Positions 1 to 9,332 of a DNA stretch of 64,000 bases are shown here, one piece after another. The DNA lies in contig NZ_JAKCNS010000024.1 of assembly GCF_021440345.1 (NCBI RefSeq), positions 22,318 through 86,317 of the forward strand. The letters run 5' to 3'. The notes under the pieces were generated by a model. The model did no database searches, had not been told where the DNA came from, and saw only the letters and a list, made by a program, of their open reading frames with translations. The number at the start of each line of letters is the position of its first letter. The stretch's first letter is position 1. Source of the DNA: Kluyvera intermedia (lineage in GTDB: Bacteria; Pseudomonadota; Gammaproteobacteria; Enterobacterales; Enterobacteriaceae). A program made the translations under genes and the position numbers.

Positions 1-130
1 AACGTAATGGCAGATGCAGGAGGAGGTCCTGAACCGTGTGAAGGCCAATTTTTGCCAGCCGGCTGCTCTGCGCGGCACCGACGCCGGTCAATGTGTTGAG
101 CGGAACGGCATCCAGCAGACGGCTTTGCAT
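1..130 (-). CDS. recG: ATP-dependent DNA helicase RecG, N-terminal fragment (cut by window edge)
   Basis: The minus strand from an ATG at 128-130 encodes about 43 residues beginning MQSRLLDAVPLNTLTGVGAA and continuing into SSRLAKIGLHTVQDLLLHLP. This is the wedge-domain start of RecG, the helicase that remodels stalled replication forks and Holliday junctions. It begins five bases after the trmH stop, as in the E. coli spoT-trmH-recG operon, so it is probably cotranscribed. Only the first few percent of the protein lies in the window. Confidence 0.9.
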   Translation of the reverse strand, partial: MQSRLLDAVPLNTLTGVGAAQSSRLAKIGLHTVQDLLLHLPLR

Positions 131-135
131 AGCGT

Positions 136-825
136 TTACCCCTTGGCCTGCATGGTGGCCCACCACGAGGCATCGGCCTCGACTTCACCCAATTCGTTGA
201 CACGAGGGTAGGGCAGGCCTTTACGTTTAGCGACGTTTGCCAGCACCGGGTAGCCACCTTCAAACAGCAGGCGCTGCTGTTCTTCATCGGGCAGCATGCT
301 GTTATCGCGGCGATACATGCCGGCGTTTTGCCGCTGGCGCTGGGCTTCATAGAGGATGAGTGCGGAAGCAACGGAGACGTTCAGCGACTGCACCATCCCA
401 ATCATTGGGATGATAATGTCCTGATCTGCCAGGTCTAACGCTTCCTGAGTGATACCGGTTTTTTCCTGACCCATTAAAATACAGGTCGGGCGAGTGTAGT
501 CGATTTCGCGGAAATCTACTGCTTTATCAGAGAGGTGAGTTGCCAGGATCTGCATGCCCTGACCCTTCAGGTGGCTGACGGCGTCGCTGATGGTGGGATG
601 CGTTTTTACCTGAACCCAGCTGTTGCTGCCTGCTGCCGCAGAGACCATCGTGCGCATACGGCTGCCAGGCCAGACGGCGTGAACTTCGTGTACGCCGACC
701 GCATCAGCGGTGCGAACGATCGCCGAGACATTATGAGGTTTGTGGACCTGCTCCATGCAGACCGTCAGATCAGGCTGGCGCCTGGCGAGCATCTCACAAA
801 TTCGCGCATAACGCTGTGGATTCAT
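136..825 (-). CDS. trmH: tRNA (guanosine(18)-2'-O)-methyltransferase TrmH
   Basis: A 229-residue SPOUT-family methyltransferase that 2'-O-methylates G18 in the D-loop of tRNAs. The three SPOUT motifs are visible: HNVSAIVRTADAVG with the catalytic Asn and Arg near residues 37-44, CILMGQEKTG in the middle, and SLNVSVASALILYEAQRQ forming the knot. The open frame extends six codons further, but the start at MNPQRYARI matches the family and has AAGGATGAAG upstream. It lies between spoT and recG, the conserved enterobacterial order. The length equals that of the E. coli protein. Confidence 0.96.
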   Translation of the reverse strand: MNPQRYARICEMLARRQPDLTVCMEQVHKPHNVSAIVRTADAVGVHEVHAVWPGSRMRTMVSAAAGSNSWVQVKTHPTISDAVSHLKGQGMQILATHLSDKAVDFREIDYTRPTCILMGQEKTGITQEALDLADQDIIIPMIGMVQSLNVSVASALILYEAQRQRQNAGMYRRDNSMLPDEEQQRLLFEGGYPVLANVAKRKGLPYPRVNELGEVEADASWWATMQAKG

Positions 826-949
826 TGGCACTTCATCCTTCAAATTACCTCGGCGTTAGCTGCACTCACCCCGGAAACGCACCGCTGTACGTCCCGGGGA
901 AATCATTCCTCTGCCGCCTTACGCAGTGGGAATGACGTTGTGTCTAAAA

Positions 950-1423
950 CTAGTTACGGTTACGGGTGACTTTGATGACGTCTGGCATGACGCGGATTTT
1001 GCGCATGATATTAGCCAGATGCACGCGGTCGCGAGCGGTCAGACGGATAAAGGCGCTGTAGACGCGGCCGTCTTTTTCTTCCGTATTCAAACTCTGAATA
1101 TTGGATGTCGCGGTGTTGATGGCGGCAGTCAGGTTGGCTAACGCCCCCTGATGGTTGAACATATCGACCTTAATCTCGGTGATAAATTCCTGTGCCGTCT
1201 CTTTGTCCCACTCTACCGCCATGAATTTCTCAGGTTCTTTCTGATAGCCGCGAATGTTGCGGCAGGATTCATGGTGGATGACCAACCCTTTACCCGGGCT
1301 GACGTGAGCAATGATCGGGTCGCCTGGAATTGGACGACAGCATTTCGCAAAGGTGATCAGCACGCCATCTGCGCCTTTAATCGGCAGATGGGTAAGCCCA
1401 GAGGCTCCCGGCGCCAGCGGCGT
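950..1423 (-). pseudogene. spoT: SpoT (p)ppGpp synthase/hydrolase, C-terminal part only
   Basis: About 157 C-terminal residues of SpoT are present, ending in VIKVTRNRN. They include the conserved zinc-finger-like LITFAKCCRPIPGDPI segment and the whole ACT domain (TEIKVDMFNHQGALANLT onwards). The hydrolase, synthetase and TGS domains, roughly three quarters of the protein, are missing. The reading frame runs into an almost pure G/C tract at 1423. Because the surviving part is intact and followed normally by trmH, the loss looks like a broken assembly rather than decay. Complete spoT is needed in relA-positive enterobacteria to degrade (p)ppGpp, which also argues against a real truncation. Confidence 0.93.
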
Positions 1424-1526
1424 GGGGGGGGCCGGGGGGGGGGTGGGGGCGCGGCCTCGCGCGCCGCCCGCCCCCGGGGGGGCGCCCCCCCCCCCCCCCC
1501 CCGCGGGGGCGCCCCCCCCCGGCCGC
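1423..1526. other. G/C-only low-complexity junction, probable assembly artefact
   Basis: Roughly 104 bases contain only G and C apart from isolated T residues near 1423, 1444 and 1457. They include long G and C homopolymers and repeated GGGGGCGCCCCC palindromes around 1475 and 1512. The tract separates the interrupted 5' side of spoT from the interrupted 3' side of cbiO. Nothing else in the window has comparable composition. The simplest reading is low-quality sequence or a bad scaffold join between two loci in the same orientation. Confidence 0.8.
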
Positions 1527-1668
1527 TGAGGTTCATAAACAGCGTCGATTTTCCACAGCCGTTGGCCCCCACCAGACCGGTGACGGCCTGGCGGGAGAAA
1601 TCCAGCGTCAGCCCTTTGAGCGTCGGTTCATCCTGGTAACGAAACCAGAGATCGCGGGTCGCCAGCAT
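1527..1668 (-). pseudogene. cbiO: Cobalt ECF transporter ATPase CbiO, N-terminal fragment
   Basis: The first 47 or so codons of an ABC ATPase are present (MLATRDLWFRYQDEPTLKGL), including the Walker A motif GANGCGKST near residues 34-42. The frame then enters the G/C tract and is lost. In Salmonella CbiO is the energising subunit of the CbiMNQO cobalt importer, and the gene follows cbiQ exactly as here, nine bases downstream. Signature and Walker B motifs are absent. cbiP and any cobUST genes expected downstream are also missing from the window. Confidence 0.93.
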
Positions 1669-1676
1669 GGTAGTCC

Positions 1677-2354
1677 TTACAGGTGAAAATCACCCTGATA
1701 CAGTTTGATATCAAGCGAAGTGCTCATCTGTTGATAACGCATAAGCACGCGGGTAAACAGCAGCCCAACCAGCATCGACAGCGAGCGGTAGCCCAGGCGG
1801 ACATTGCGGTAGCCAAAACGCAGCGTTTGCGCCCGGTGAATGGCCATCGCCTCATCAAGCAGAATAAAGATAAAACGCCAGGTCAGCAGGATTTGCTCGG
1901 TGAGCAGGCGCGGCACGCGCGCCCGTTTGAGCAGTACGATAAGCTGCGGAAACGGCAGGTTCAGCACCAGCCAAAAGGTGGCCGATAGCGCCGCCAGGCT
2001 ACGCCAAAAGGTCTCATTGGCGGTGGTCAGCCCAACCTGAGTGATGCCCAGGTGAAACCCGCCGAGCGACACACTCGCCAGCAGCGTATGCGCATCCCGG
2101 CTCACGCTAAACACGATAGTCAGCACGCCCACCAGCAGAAATCCCAGCGGCAGCGCCATCCAGCGACACCAGCGCCAAAAGGAGATACGCAGCAGCCAGC
2201 AGGTCAGCGCCGCCGTGACCGCCATCAGCAGAGCCTGCCCCAGCGGCGGCAGGCTAAAGGCCAGAATCATCAGCAGCAGCCAGAACAGGAATTTCCGTTC
2301 TGGCGCGATGTGAAACCAACGGCTTTGGTAGCTGAGTCGGTCAAGCCCGGTCAT
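1677..2354 (-). CDS. cbiQ: Cobalt ECF transporter T component CbiQ
   Basis: A roughly 225-residue inner-membrane protein with several hydrophobic helices (for example KFLFWLLLMILAFSLPPLG and a second long block near residues 45-85). It carries the Ala-Arg-Gly-type coupling helices of ECF T components (KRARVPRLLTEQILL, HRAQTLRFGY). It links CbiO to the substrate-binding CbiM-CbiN pair. Two adjacent ATG codons exist at 2357 and 2354; the second gives the Salmonella start MTGLDRLSYQ. The start overlaps the end of cbiN, implying translational coupling. Confidence 0.95.
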   Translation of the reverse strand: MTGLDRLSYQSRWFHIAPERKFLFWLLLMILAFSLPPLGQALLMAVTAALTCWLLRISFWRWCRWMALPLGFLLVGVLTIVFSVSRDAHTLLASVSLGGFHLGITQVGLTTANETFWRSLAALSATFWLVLNLPFPQLIVLLKRARVPRLLTEQILLTWRFIFILLDEAMAIHRAQTLRFGYRNVRLGYRSLSMLVGLLFTRVLMRYQQMSTSLDIKLYQGDFHL

Positions 2355-2622
2355 CATTGCGCTGACGGCCTTTGTAGTAGCCCAGAATGTAGAAAATCAC
2401 CGCCGCCCCCAGCGATCCCTGCAGGGTAAACAGCAGGCTTTCAATCTCCCCGCTCGCCGGTTCATACAGCGGCTGGAACCACGGTTCATAGTGCGGCGCC
2501 ACCGCTTGGATCTGATTTTCCGCTTCGCCGTCGGAGCCCCCGTATTCACCGCCGTGATTGATAAAGAACGGCAGGACCACCAGGCCAATCACCATCGCCA
2601 GTAGAATCAGTGTCTTTTTCAT
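2341..2622 (-). CDS. cbiN: Cobalt transport accessory protein CbiN
   Basis: A 93-residue protein with two transmembrane segments, one at residues 3-21 (MKKTLILLAMVIGLVVLPFF) and one near residues 65-80. A periplasmic loop of about 40 residues separates them. CbiN is the small auxiliary subunit that, with CbiM, allows cobalt loading in the CbiMNQO importer. The gene sits one base after cbiM and overlaps cbiQ, the fixed order for this transporter. Length matches the Salmonella protein. Confidence 0.95.
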   Translation of the reverse strand: MKKTLILLAMVIGLVVLPFFINHGGEYGGSDGEAENQIQAVAPHYEPWFQPLYEPASGEIESLLFTLQGSLGAAVIFYILGYYKGRQRNDDRA

Positions 2623-2623
2623 C

Positions 2624-3361
2624 TTAATGCCCTCGTGCAGGGATCAGCTGACGCTTGGTCAACTGGTCGTAGATCATCACCGTCAGCAGCCCTTCGGCAA
2701 TGGCGATCGGGATCTGCGTCAGACAGAAGATCCCCATAAATTTCAGGCTCGATCCGGTAAACCCGCTTTGCGGATCCGGGAAAGCGGCCCCCAGCTGGAG
2801 CGAGGTGACAAAATAGGTAGCTAGATCCGCCAGCATGGCGCAGAGGAATACCGACACATCGCGACGGAATCCGGCCTTACAGGCCATTTTCCACACCAGA
2901 TAGCCGACGATAGGCCCAATAACCGCCATCGACATACCGTTAGCACCCAGCGTCGTTAATCCGCCGTGCGCCAACAGCAGCGCCTGGAATAACAGTACGA
3001 TGGCGCCAAGGATCGCTACCACGCCTGGCCCAAACAGGATCACCGCCAGCCCTACGCCCGTCGGGTGTGAGCAGCTTCCGGTAACAGACGGAATCTTCAG
3101 CGCTGAAAGGACAAAAATAAACGCTCCGCACAGCGCCAGCAGCACCTTCTGGTTACTGTCGTCCTGCACAATACGGCGCAGACGCACCAGCCCGTACCAC
3201 AGGCACGGCAGAAACAGCAGCCACCACGCCAGCGCCCACATTGGCGGCAAAAAGCCTTCCATAATGTGCATCGCAAAGGCCTGCTCCGGCACCACCAGCA
3301 GAAGCAGCGCTGCCGCCGCACCGCTCAACGAAAGCTTTTTAAGCTGTTGTTCTAAATTCAC
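2624..3361 (-). CDS. cbiM: Cobalt ECF transporter substrate-binding protein CbiM
   Basis: A 245-residue membrane protein with an N-terminal signal-like segment ending in VVPEQAFA. Next comes [10 protein letters not shown], whose Met-His pair becomes the metal-binding N-terminus in CbiM/NikM proteins. Later features are [20 protein letters not shown] and [15 protein letters not shown], both family hallmarks. The start is a GTG at 3359-3361 inside the cbiL stop (GTGA overlap); an in-frame ATG five codons upstream is less likely because it lies within cbiL. It determines cobalt specificity for the importer feeding this pathway. Confidence 0.94.
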   Translation of the reverse strand: MNLEQQLKKLSLSGAAAALLLLVVPEQAFAMHIMEGFLPPMWALAWWLLFLPCLWYGLVRLRRIVQDDSNQKVLLALCGAFIFVLSALKIPSVTGSCSHPTGVGLAVILFGPGVVAILGAIVLLFQALLLAHGGLTTLGANGMSMAVIGPIVGYLVWKMACKAGFRRDVSVFLCAMLADLATYFVTSLQLGAAFPDPQSGFTGSSLKFMGIFCLTQIPIAIAEGLLTVMIYDQLTKRQLIPARGH

Positions 3362-4071
3362 TGTCCTTGCCCCCACTGTTTATTCACCAGAATGGTTGAG
3401 AAATAAGGCAGCGGCTGGTCGTCGCTCACCTCCGCCAGATTTCGCCAGCACTGTTCACCAGGCAGCGTCGCCTCGGCCATCAACACGGCATGGTCCAATA
3501 GCCCTGCTCTGGCCAGCAGCGCTTTGATGCGCGGGAAACGCCCGTAAACCTTCATCAGCACCAGGCTGTCGTGCTGCGCCAGCGCGCGTTCAATCTCTGC
3601 CTCCGGTGCGGTGCAGGCGACCACGGCCAGTGACTGCTGTTCCATGGCCAGCGGCATCTGCGCACGGGCGGCAATCGCCGCAAATGAGGTCACGCCGGGC
3701 ACAATCTCCAGCCACTCCGGGCTGCCAATCCGTTGCAGTAAAAAGACCCAGGTGCTGAAGAGCATGGCATCACCGAGGGTGATAAATCCCACCCGTTTTC
3801 CGGCTTCCACTTCGTGCACCAGCGCACGGGAAACGTCATCCCACACCGCCTCTTTTTCCGCGCTGTCGGCGCTCATCGGGAAATGGCAGCAGCGCACTTC
3901 GGTATGCTCGCCTAAATATTCACGCACGATAGAGAGCGCGAGGCTGTCGCCGCCTTTACGCCCCGCCGGAGCATAAAGGATATCGAGCGAGCCCAGAATG
4001 CGCGCCGCGCGCACGGTAATCAGATCTGCAGCGCCAGGCCCGGTGCTCAGGGCATACAGTTTTCCGCTCAT
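3358..4071 (-). CDS. cbiL: Cobalt-factor II C20-methyltransferase CbiL
   Basis: A 237-residue tetrapyrrole methylase that uses S-adenosylmethionine to methylate C20 of cobalt-sirohydrochlorin, the first committed methylation after cobalt insertion. The N-terminus [20 protein letters not shown] is the glycine-rich tetrapyrrole-methylase motif. The GDAMLFSTW segment near residues 100-108 and [17 protein letters not shown] further on form the SAM site. It overlaps cbiK by four bases upstream and the GTG of cbiM downstream. Confidence 0.95.
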   Translation of the reverse strand: MSGKLYALSTGPGAADLITVRAARILGSLDILYAPAGRKGGDSLALSIVREYLGEHTEVRCCHFPMSADSAEKEAVWDDVSRALVHEVEAGKRVGFITLGDAMLFSTWVFLLQRIGSPEWLEIVPGVTSFAAIAARAQMPLAMEQQSLAVVACTAPEAEIERALAQHDSLVLMKVYGRFPRIKALLARAGLLDHAVLMAEATLPGEQCWRNLAEVSDDQPLPYFSTILVNKQWGQGQ

Positions 4072-4847
4072 GCGACCTCCAGCGACTGTTGCAGGTGTTC
4101 CACAAACATCGCCCGCACCGCCGGGTTCTCACCCAGCCCTTGCAGCCACGGCGTTGCCGCGATGCCGGCGGCGGTAAATAGCGTTTTCCACGAGTCCTCT
4201 TCATCGGAGGCCATATCGTTAATCGCATGGTCACCCGCGACCAGCATTAGCGGCATCAGGTGCACACCGCGCACGCCTTCCTGATTCAGGCTTTCAATCA
4301 GCACGTCAACTTCCGGGTAGCTCTCAACTGCCCCCACCCGCGCCGGGAAGCGCTGGACGCTCATCATATGGTCAAGGCAGGCGTAGGCGGCAAAGGCATG
4401 GTGGCTGGCACCGTGGCCCATAAACACCACTTTTTCGTCGGCGTTCAGCGCCGGCATCTGCTGCTCCAGCGCCTGCATTAAACACACATAGTCGTCATGG
4501 CCGCTCAACAGCGGCGTGCCGATCGTCAGACGACGAAACAGCGGGCGCAGGCTTTGCACTTCGCGGGCAATCTTCTCGTACTCATCGCCGTTGATAATGT
4601 GCAGCGACTGTACCGCGACGTCTTCGTAGCCCTGCTCGGCCAGCTTTTGCAGCGCCTCCAGCGGCGTGTCGGTTTCGATGCCGTCACGCTGTTTCAGCTT
4701 GCGAATAATCATGCCGGAGGTGAAGGCGCGAAACAGGTCGCGGTCGGGACAGCTTGCCGCCAGTTCACGTTCGCAGGCGACGATGTTCTTCTCACAGGTA
4801 TCGTGATAGCTGGTGCCGAAGCTCACCACTAAAAGCGCTTTTTTCAT
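4068..4847 (-). CDS. cbiK: Sirohydrochlorin cobaltochelatase CbiK
   Basis: A 259-residue class II chelatase that inserts Co(II) into sirohydrochlorin, the step that defines the anaerobic route. The metal-site histidines His145 (FMGHGASHH) and His207 (LVAGDHAIND) fall at the same positions as in the Salmonella enzyme. The N-terminus ALLVVSFGTSYHDTC is also conserved. No signal peptide is present, so it should be cytoplasmic. It overlaps cbiJ and cbiL by four bases each. Confidence 0.96.
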   Translation of the reverse strand: MKKALLVVSFGTSYHDTCEKNIVACERELAASCPDRDLFRAFTSGMIIRKLKQRDGIETDTPLEALQKLAEQGYEDVAVQSLHIINGDEYEKIAREVQSLRPLFRRLTIGTPLLSGHDDYVCLMQALEQQMPALNADEKVVFMGHGASHHAFAAYACLDHMMSVQRFPARVGAVESYPEVDVLIESLNQEGVRGVHLMPLMLVAGDHAINDMASDEEDSWKTLFTAAGIAATPWLQGLGENPAVRAMFVEHLQQSLEVA

Positions 4848-5644
4848 TGTTGTTTCCTTGATTCCGTGGCCTGCCAGCGCGCTAAACGCTCGGCAAACGC
4901 AGTCAAACTATCCAGTCGTTCGTCGCCGGTCACCAGCGGTGCCGGACGGGTAATCACCACGCAGGGAATGCCAGCATCGAGGCAAGGCTGAACCTTTTCC
5001 CGATAGCCGCCTTCCGCACCGGAAGCCTTGGTGACCATCACATCAGCGCGGCAGTGGCGGTAGAACGCCGCGTTAAACTCGGCGCTAAACGGCGCGCAAA
5101 TCGCAAAAATTTCCCCGACGCCAAAACCTAATTCAGCGCACTGTTGCACCACCTCTGGGACCGGCAGCACGCGGGCAAGCAGCGTTTTTTCCGGCAGCCC
5201 TGCGCGCCACAGCGCCAGGTCTTTACTGCCGGTGGTTAGCAGGACGCGATCGCCCATCCCGCGAATTAACGCGCAGGCATCGTCGATGCTGGCTACGTAG
5301 TGCAGCAGCGGATGCGTCAGGGAGTCGAGCTGCTCCGGGCGCTGGTAGCGGCTGAGCAACACACCTGTCTGCTCGCAGGCCGCCTGCACGTTACGGCTCA
5401 CTACTTCGGCGTACGGGTGCGAAGCATCAATCACCCAGCGAGTGTGCTGCTCGCGTAGCCAGGCGACCATCTCTGCTAGCTCAAGCCGCCCGCAGCGCAC
5501 CTGGCCTGCAATATCACCGGCCAGCGCGGCACCGGTGGGCGTCGCCACCGACACGGTGTAGCGCACGCCTGCGGCATCCAGCTGCTGGCAAATCGCCCGC
5601 GCATCGCTGGTGCCGCCCACCACCAGAACATCGCCGTAATTCAC
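4844..5644 (-). CDS. cbiJ: Cobalt-precorrin-6A reductase CbiJ
   Basis: A 266-residue NADH-dependent reductase of the precorrin-6A ring. The N-terminal DVLVVGGTSDARAICQQL is the nucleotide-binding segment; WVIDASHPYAEVVSRN and LLTTGSKDL are CbiJ/CobK signatures. The open frame extends 41 codons upstream, but the GTG at 5642-5644 overlaps the cbiH stop as GTGA and gives VNYGDVLVVGG, the expected start. It continues the chain of coupled genes into cbiK. Confidence 0.93.
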   Translation of the reverse strand: MNYGDVLVVGGTSDARAICQQLDAAGVRYTVSVATPTGAALAGDIAGQVRCGRLELAEMVAWLREQHTRWVIDASHPYAEVVSRNVQAACEQTGVLLSRYQRPEQLDSLTHPLLHYVASIDDACALIRGMGDRVLLTTGSKDLALWRAGLPEKTLLARVLPVPEVVQQCAELGFGVGEIFAICAPFSAEFNAAFYRHCRADVMVTKASGAEGGYREKVQPCLDAGIPCVVITRPAPLVTGDERLDSLTAFAERLARWQATESRKQQ

Positions 5645-6366
5645 AGCACGTAGCCTCTTGGGGTGATCATCAGGCCGTCCTGCACGTAGGTGGTTTTGTT
5701 GCCAACAATCACCAGGCTGGTCATATCCACCGGTGCAAAATCCATCTCGCCCAGCGTGGTCAGCCATTTCTCCTGTTTCTTCCGCCCGGCGGATTTCACC
5801 ACCCCCACCGGCGTATCGGCGCTTTTACTGGCGGCGAGCAGTTCAAAGGCGCGCGCCAGATGCCCTTCGCGGCCGCGGCTGCGCGGGTTGTAGAAGCAAA
5901 TAACAAAGTCCGCTTCTCCGGCGGCGATAATGCGTTTTTCAATCACCGGCCACGGCGTCAGCAGGTCGCTGAGGCTGATATGGCAAAAGTCGTGCATCAA
6001 CGGCGCGCCAAGAAGCGACGCGGCAGCAATACTCGCGGTCATGCCGGGGATCAGGCGCACTTCGACGTCCAACTTCTGCTTGCTGACCAGCTCCAGTACC
6101 AGCCCCGCCATGCCGTAAATCCCGGCGTCGCCGCTGCTGATAAGCGCAACGTTGTGGCCCGCCTGCGCCAGCTCAATTGCCGCCTGGCAGCGCTCAATCT
6201 CTTTGCACATCCCGGTTTTGATAACCTGCTTGTCGCCGGTAAAGGCCTTCACCAGGTGGGTATAGGTTTTGTAGCCGACGACGATTTCTGCGGCCTGCAA
6301 GGCTTCGACGGCCTCCATGGTCATCATCGCCTGCGAGCCAGGGCCGATTCCAATTACGCTTAACAT
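5641..6366 (-). CDS. cbiH: Cobalt-factor III C17-methyltransferase CbiH
   Basis: A 241-residue tetrapyrrole methylase that methylates C17 and contracts the ring of cobalt-factor III. It begins [16 protein letters not shown], the methylase glycine motif, with ISSGDAGIYGMAGLVLE near residues 80-96. The ending FVICFYNPRSRGREGHL then KTTYVQDGLMITPRGY is typical of CobJ/CbiH. Its ATG shares one base with the cbiG stop (TGATG). The longer upstream open frame belongs to cbiG. Confidence 0.95.
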   Translation of the reverse strand: MLSVIGIGPGSQAMMTMEAVEALQAAEIVVGYKTYTHLVKAFTGDKQVIKTGMCKEIERCQAAIELAQAGHNVALISSGDAGIYGMAGLVLELVSKQKLDVEVRLIPGMTASIAAASLLGAPLMHDFCHISLSDLLTPWPVIEKRIIAAGEADFVICFYNPRSRGREGHLARAFELLAASKSADTPVGVVKSAGRKKQEKWLTTLGEMDFAPVDMTSLVIVGNKTTYVQDGLMITPRGYVL

Positions 6367-7421
6367 CAGTGTGTAACTCCCAAAGTGATAGTGACGCCCT
6401 GTTCTCGCAGGTTCTCGCCAATTAGATGTCCGTTGCTCAGCAGCCACGCCGCCGGGCCAGATACGCTGCCAACCCCTACCGTTTGCTTCACAAACAGCGA
6501 GGAGGGAAAGCGGTGTTCGTGCTCGCTAAGCGCGGCCACGCTAAAAATTTCAAACGGCACGTCGAAGTCGCTCGCCAGCTGGATTAGCCCCAGTTCATCC
6601 TGCTTCACCACGATGCTGCCGATGGCTTTCAGAGCTAGCGGGTCCAGCCGCTGAGCAGCCAGCTGGCGCAACAGCAGATCGGTGATAACGCCGCAGTCGG
6701 TGCCGCGTCGGCAGCCAATACCGGCGACAATGCGTCGCGGTACCAGCTTCCAGTGGGGAAGCGGCAGTTCAGGTAATTCATCGCGCAGCGTGATACACAC
6801 CAGCGCGTCAAGTTCCGGCAGTTGCTGAAGATTGCCGACGGTGATAAACCCGCGACGATCGCAGCGGCTGACCTCTTCGGCCAGCGACTCGTCCCACCAC
6901 AGCCCTACCCGCTTCTGGCTCACCAGCATCTGGTTAACGGTTTTCACCGCCTGACGAAAACCCGTCATTCGTGCATCAAGCTGGCAGGCCAGGGTATCGA
7001 GCGCCGCCACCTCGTTAACGTCGGTGGCGGTCGTTATCACCGGGTCTACGCCGAGAAGGCCCGCCAGATGACGCGCCAGCGCGTTGGCGCCGCCAATGTG
7101 ACCGGAGAGCAGGCTGATAACATGCTGGCCGCGCTCGTCGATAACCACTACCGCCGGGTCGAGGAATTTATCCACCAGCAGCGGTGCCAGCACCCGCACC
7201 GCAATGCCGGTCGCACCAATAAAAATCAGCGCAGAGTAACGCGTAAACGCCTGCTGCACGCTATGGGCAAAGCTGCCGTCAAACGCCACGAAACCGTCTT
7301 CAACCAGCGTTTCGCGGGTCAGACAGGTCATCGGCAGCGCCGTGCTCAGCCGTTTGGCCAGCGCCACGCCGCCGGGCGTCAGGCAGAACAGCGCAATGCC
7401 GTCAGGCTTTACGGTATTCAT
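6366..7421 (-). CDS. cbiG: Cobalt-precorrin-5A hydrolase CbiG
   Basis: A 351-residue enzyme that opens the delta-lactone and releases acetaldehyde from cobalt-precorrin-5A. An N-terminal CbiG_N domain contains [17 protein letters not shown] and [26 protein letters not shown]. The C-terminal CbiG_C domain contains [11 protein letters not shown] and [13 protein letters not shown]. The start [12 protein letters not shown] was chosen over an upstream in-frame ATG because it matches the Salmonella protein; it overlaps cbiF by 20 bases. Confidence 0.95.
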   Translation of the reverse strand: MNTVKPDGIALFCLTPGGVALAKRLSTALPMTCLTRETLVEDGFVAFDGSFAHSVQQAFTRYSALIFIGATGIAVRVLAPLLVDKFLDPAVVVIDERGQHVISLLSGHIGGANALARHLAGLLGVDPVITTATDVNEVAALDTLACQLDARMTGFRQAVKTVNQMLVSQKRVGLWWDESLAEEVSRCDRRGFITVGNLQQLPELDALVCITLRDELPELPLPHWKLVPRRIVAGIGCRRGTDCGVITDLLLRQLAAQRLDPLALKAIGSIVVKQDELGLIQLASDFDVPFEIFSVAALSEHEHRFPSSLFVKQTVGVGSVSGPAAWLLSNGHLIGENLREQGVTITLGVTH

Positions 7422-8175
7422 GGCTGAAATCCGCCGCATACAGCCGCGAGTAGTGGTATTCATCGCCCAGGAAATTGCCGACCAGAATCAGCGCCGTTTT
7501 ACGAATGTTCGCGTCGCGCACCTTGTCAGCGATATCCGCCAGCGTGCCGCGCACCGTCTGGCTTTCCGGCCAGGTGGCCTTATAGATCACCGCCACCGGC
7601 GTGGTGGCGGGATAGCCGCCGTCAATCAGTCGCTCCGCCACTTTATGGATGCGCTGTACCGAGAGGTAAATCGCCATTGAAGTTTGGTGCTGAGCAAAAG
7701 ATTCCAGCTGTTCGCGCTCGGGCACCGGCGTGCGTCCTTCCAGACGAGTGATGATCAAACTCTGCGACACTTCCGGAACGGTGTACTCGACGCCCAGCTC
7801 CGCCGCCGCGCCCAGAAAAGCGCTGACGCCGGGCACCACCTGATAGGAGATGCCGCGACGGGTCAGCTCTTCGCCTTGTTCACGCACCGAACCGTACAGC
7901 GAAACATCACCCGTTTGCAGGCGCACCACCGTTTTTCCGGCTTTCACGCCCTCTTCCATTAGCGTGAGGATCTGCTCCAGATGCAGCTCGGCGCTGTCGT
8001 GGCATTCCGCTTCCGCCGGGCAGTATTCCAGCAGCTCAGTATTAATTAACGATCCGGCGTAAATCACCACCTGCGCCTGTTGCAGCAGGCGATAGCCCTT
8101 GAGGGTAATCAGGTCGCGGTCGCCGGGCCCGGCGCCAACGAACCAAACGCAGCGAGAGTCAAAGGCTTCAGCCAT
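7402..8175 (-). CDS. cbiF: Cobalt-precorrin-4 C11-methyltransferase CbiF
   Basis: A 257-residue tetrapyrrole methylase acting at C11. Seen motifs are [19 protein letters not shown] near the N-terminus, [18 protein letters not shown] near residue 95, [19 protein letters not shown], and the C-terminal [20 protein letters not shown]. The start at MAEAFDSRC removes ten residues of the longer open frame and overlaps cbiT by eight bases. It feeds the CbiG hydrolysis step. Confidence 0.96.
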   Translation of the reverse strand: MAEAFDSRCVWFVGAGPGDRDLITLKGYRLLQQAQVVIYAGSLINTELLEYCPAEAECHDSAELHLEQILTLMEEGVKAGKTVVRLQTGDVSLYGSVREQGEELTRRGISYQVVPGVSAFLGAAAELGVEYTVPEVSQSLIITRLEGRTPVPEREQLESFAQHQTSMAIYLSVQRIHKVAERLIDGGYPATTPVAVIYKATWPESQTVRGTLADIADKVRDANIRKTALILVGNFLGDEYHYSRLYAADFSHEYRKA

Positions 8176-8737
8176 GGTTTTCTTCCTTCTGGCAGGCAAT
8201 AACAAAAACGGGGTTATGCGGTTTGAAATAGTGGCCGCTGCCCAGCGCAGTCAGCGCCGAGACGTTGAGCTGCTGGCAGTCCACGCTTCTGATGCCCGAC
8301 TGACGCAAATGGTCGAGGGCGCAATGCAGGTTCTCCTGCAAAATAAAGGTCATCACCAGCCGTCCGCCGGGATGCAGCTGGCGCAAAGACCAGTCAATCA
8401 GTTCGCACAGATGACCGCCGCTGCCGCCCATAAACACCGCGTCGGCGGCTTCCTCAACGGCCAGCGGGGCCACACCCTCAACGATGCGCACATTGTCGCA
8501 GGCAAAATGCCGGCAATTTTCTGCCAGCAGCCGCAGCGCCGCGGGATTGCGCTCGATGGCGGTTATCCTAAGCGTCGGGTTTTGCAGCGCCGCCTCAATC
8601 GAGACGCTGCCGGTTCCGGCACCGATATCAATCAGGTGGCGCGCCTGGTGCAGCTCAAGCTTCGACAGCGCCAGCGCCCGTACGGCCTCTTTGGTCATCG
8701 GCACCTTTTCGCCGCGTAAAAACAGCTCATCTTTCAT
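8168..8737 (-). CDS. cbiT: Cobalt-precorrin-6B C15-methyltransferase (decarboxylating) CbiT
   Basis: A 189-residue Rossmann-fold methyltransferase that methylates C15 and removes the C12 acetate carboxyl. The SAM-binding motif [18 protein letters not shown] lies near residues 34-51, with [15 protein letters not shown] further on. In aerobic organisms this activity is fused to the CbiE activity as CobL; here the two are separate adjacent genes overlapping by 11 bases, as in Salmonella. Confidence 0.95.
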   Translation of the reverse strand: MKDELFLRGEKVPMTKEAVRALALSKLELHQARHLIDIGAGTGSVSIEAALQNPTLRITAIERNPAALRLLAENCRHFACDNVRIVEGVAPLAVEEAADAVFMGGSGGHLCELIDWSLRQLHPGGRLVMTFILQENLHCALDHLRQSGIRSVDCQQLNVSALTALGSGHYFKPHNPVFVIACQKEENHG

Positions 8738-9332
8738 CGAGGATCACCACCGTGTTCATCTCATAGTCCTGCTCCACCGCGCTGACCGGCAGCCAGTGGA
8801 TGCGTTCGTCGTCCTGCGCCAGGTTCTCGCCAATCACCATCCAGCGATGTCCCTTGCCGCGCGCCATCAGTTCAGCGGCAATGGCTTTTGGCCCGCAGCG
8901 TTTGTCAGTGACCATCGCCACTTTGCGATGCGCGGCGAGGGCGTCAAAGTCGACCTCACGCCCGTGGCTGCTGGTGAGCCACATATCATTCATGTCGACG
9001 CCCGCCCGCGCGCACAGGTACTGCACGGCGCTGACGCCGGGGATCACCTGCACATTATCGCGGCCGAAATGGGCGATAAGCCGCGTGCCGATGCCGTAAA
9101 ACAGCGGGTCGCCGGACGCCAGCACCACCACGTTTTGCCCCTGACGCTCGCCAATCCACGCCAGCACTTCGGCAATGTTGGCGCCCAGCGCACAGCGTTC
9201 GCCGGAAAACTCCGCGAACTGCGCCAGATGTCGCGCGCCGCCCACCAGCGCATCGGCGCGTTGTACCGCTTCTTTGGCCAGCGGCGTCATCAGCAGTACG
9301 CCCGCCGGGCCCATCCCCACCACCGTCAGCAT
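8727..9332 (-). CDS. cbiE: Cobalt-precorrin-7 C5-methyltransferase CbiE
   Basis: A 201-residue tetrapyrrole methylase that adds the C5 methyl group. It opens [16 protein letters not shown], and [17 protein letters not shown] near residue 70 plus [19 protein letters not shown] form the SAM pocket. Its ATG overlaps the end of cbiD by seven bases. CbiE and CbiT correspond to the two halves of the aerobic fusion enzyme CobL. Confidence 0.95.
   Translation of the reverse strand: MLTVVGMGPAGVLLMTPLAKEAVQRADALVGGARHLAQFAEFSGERCALGANIAEVLAWIGERQGQNVVVLASGDPLFYGIGTRLIAHFGRDNVQVIPGVSAVQYLCARAGVDMNDMWLTSSHGREVDFDALAAHRKVAMVTDKRCGPKAIAAELMARGKGHRWMVIGENLAQDDERIHWLPVSAVEQDYEMNTVVILDER

Noticed and set aside
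1151..1639. Open frame running across the G/C tract with Gly/Pro/Arg-rich protein
   Set aside because: It is an artefact of reading the low-complexity junction and lies antisense to spoT and cbiO.
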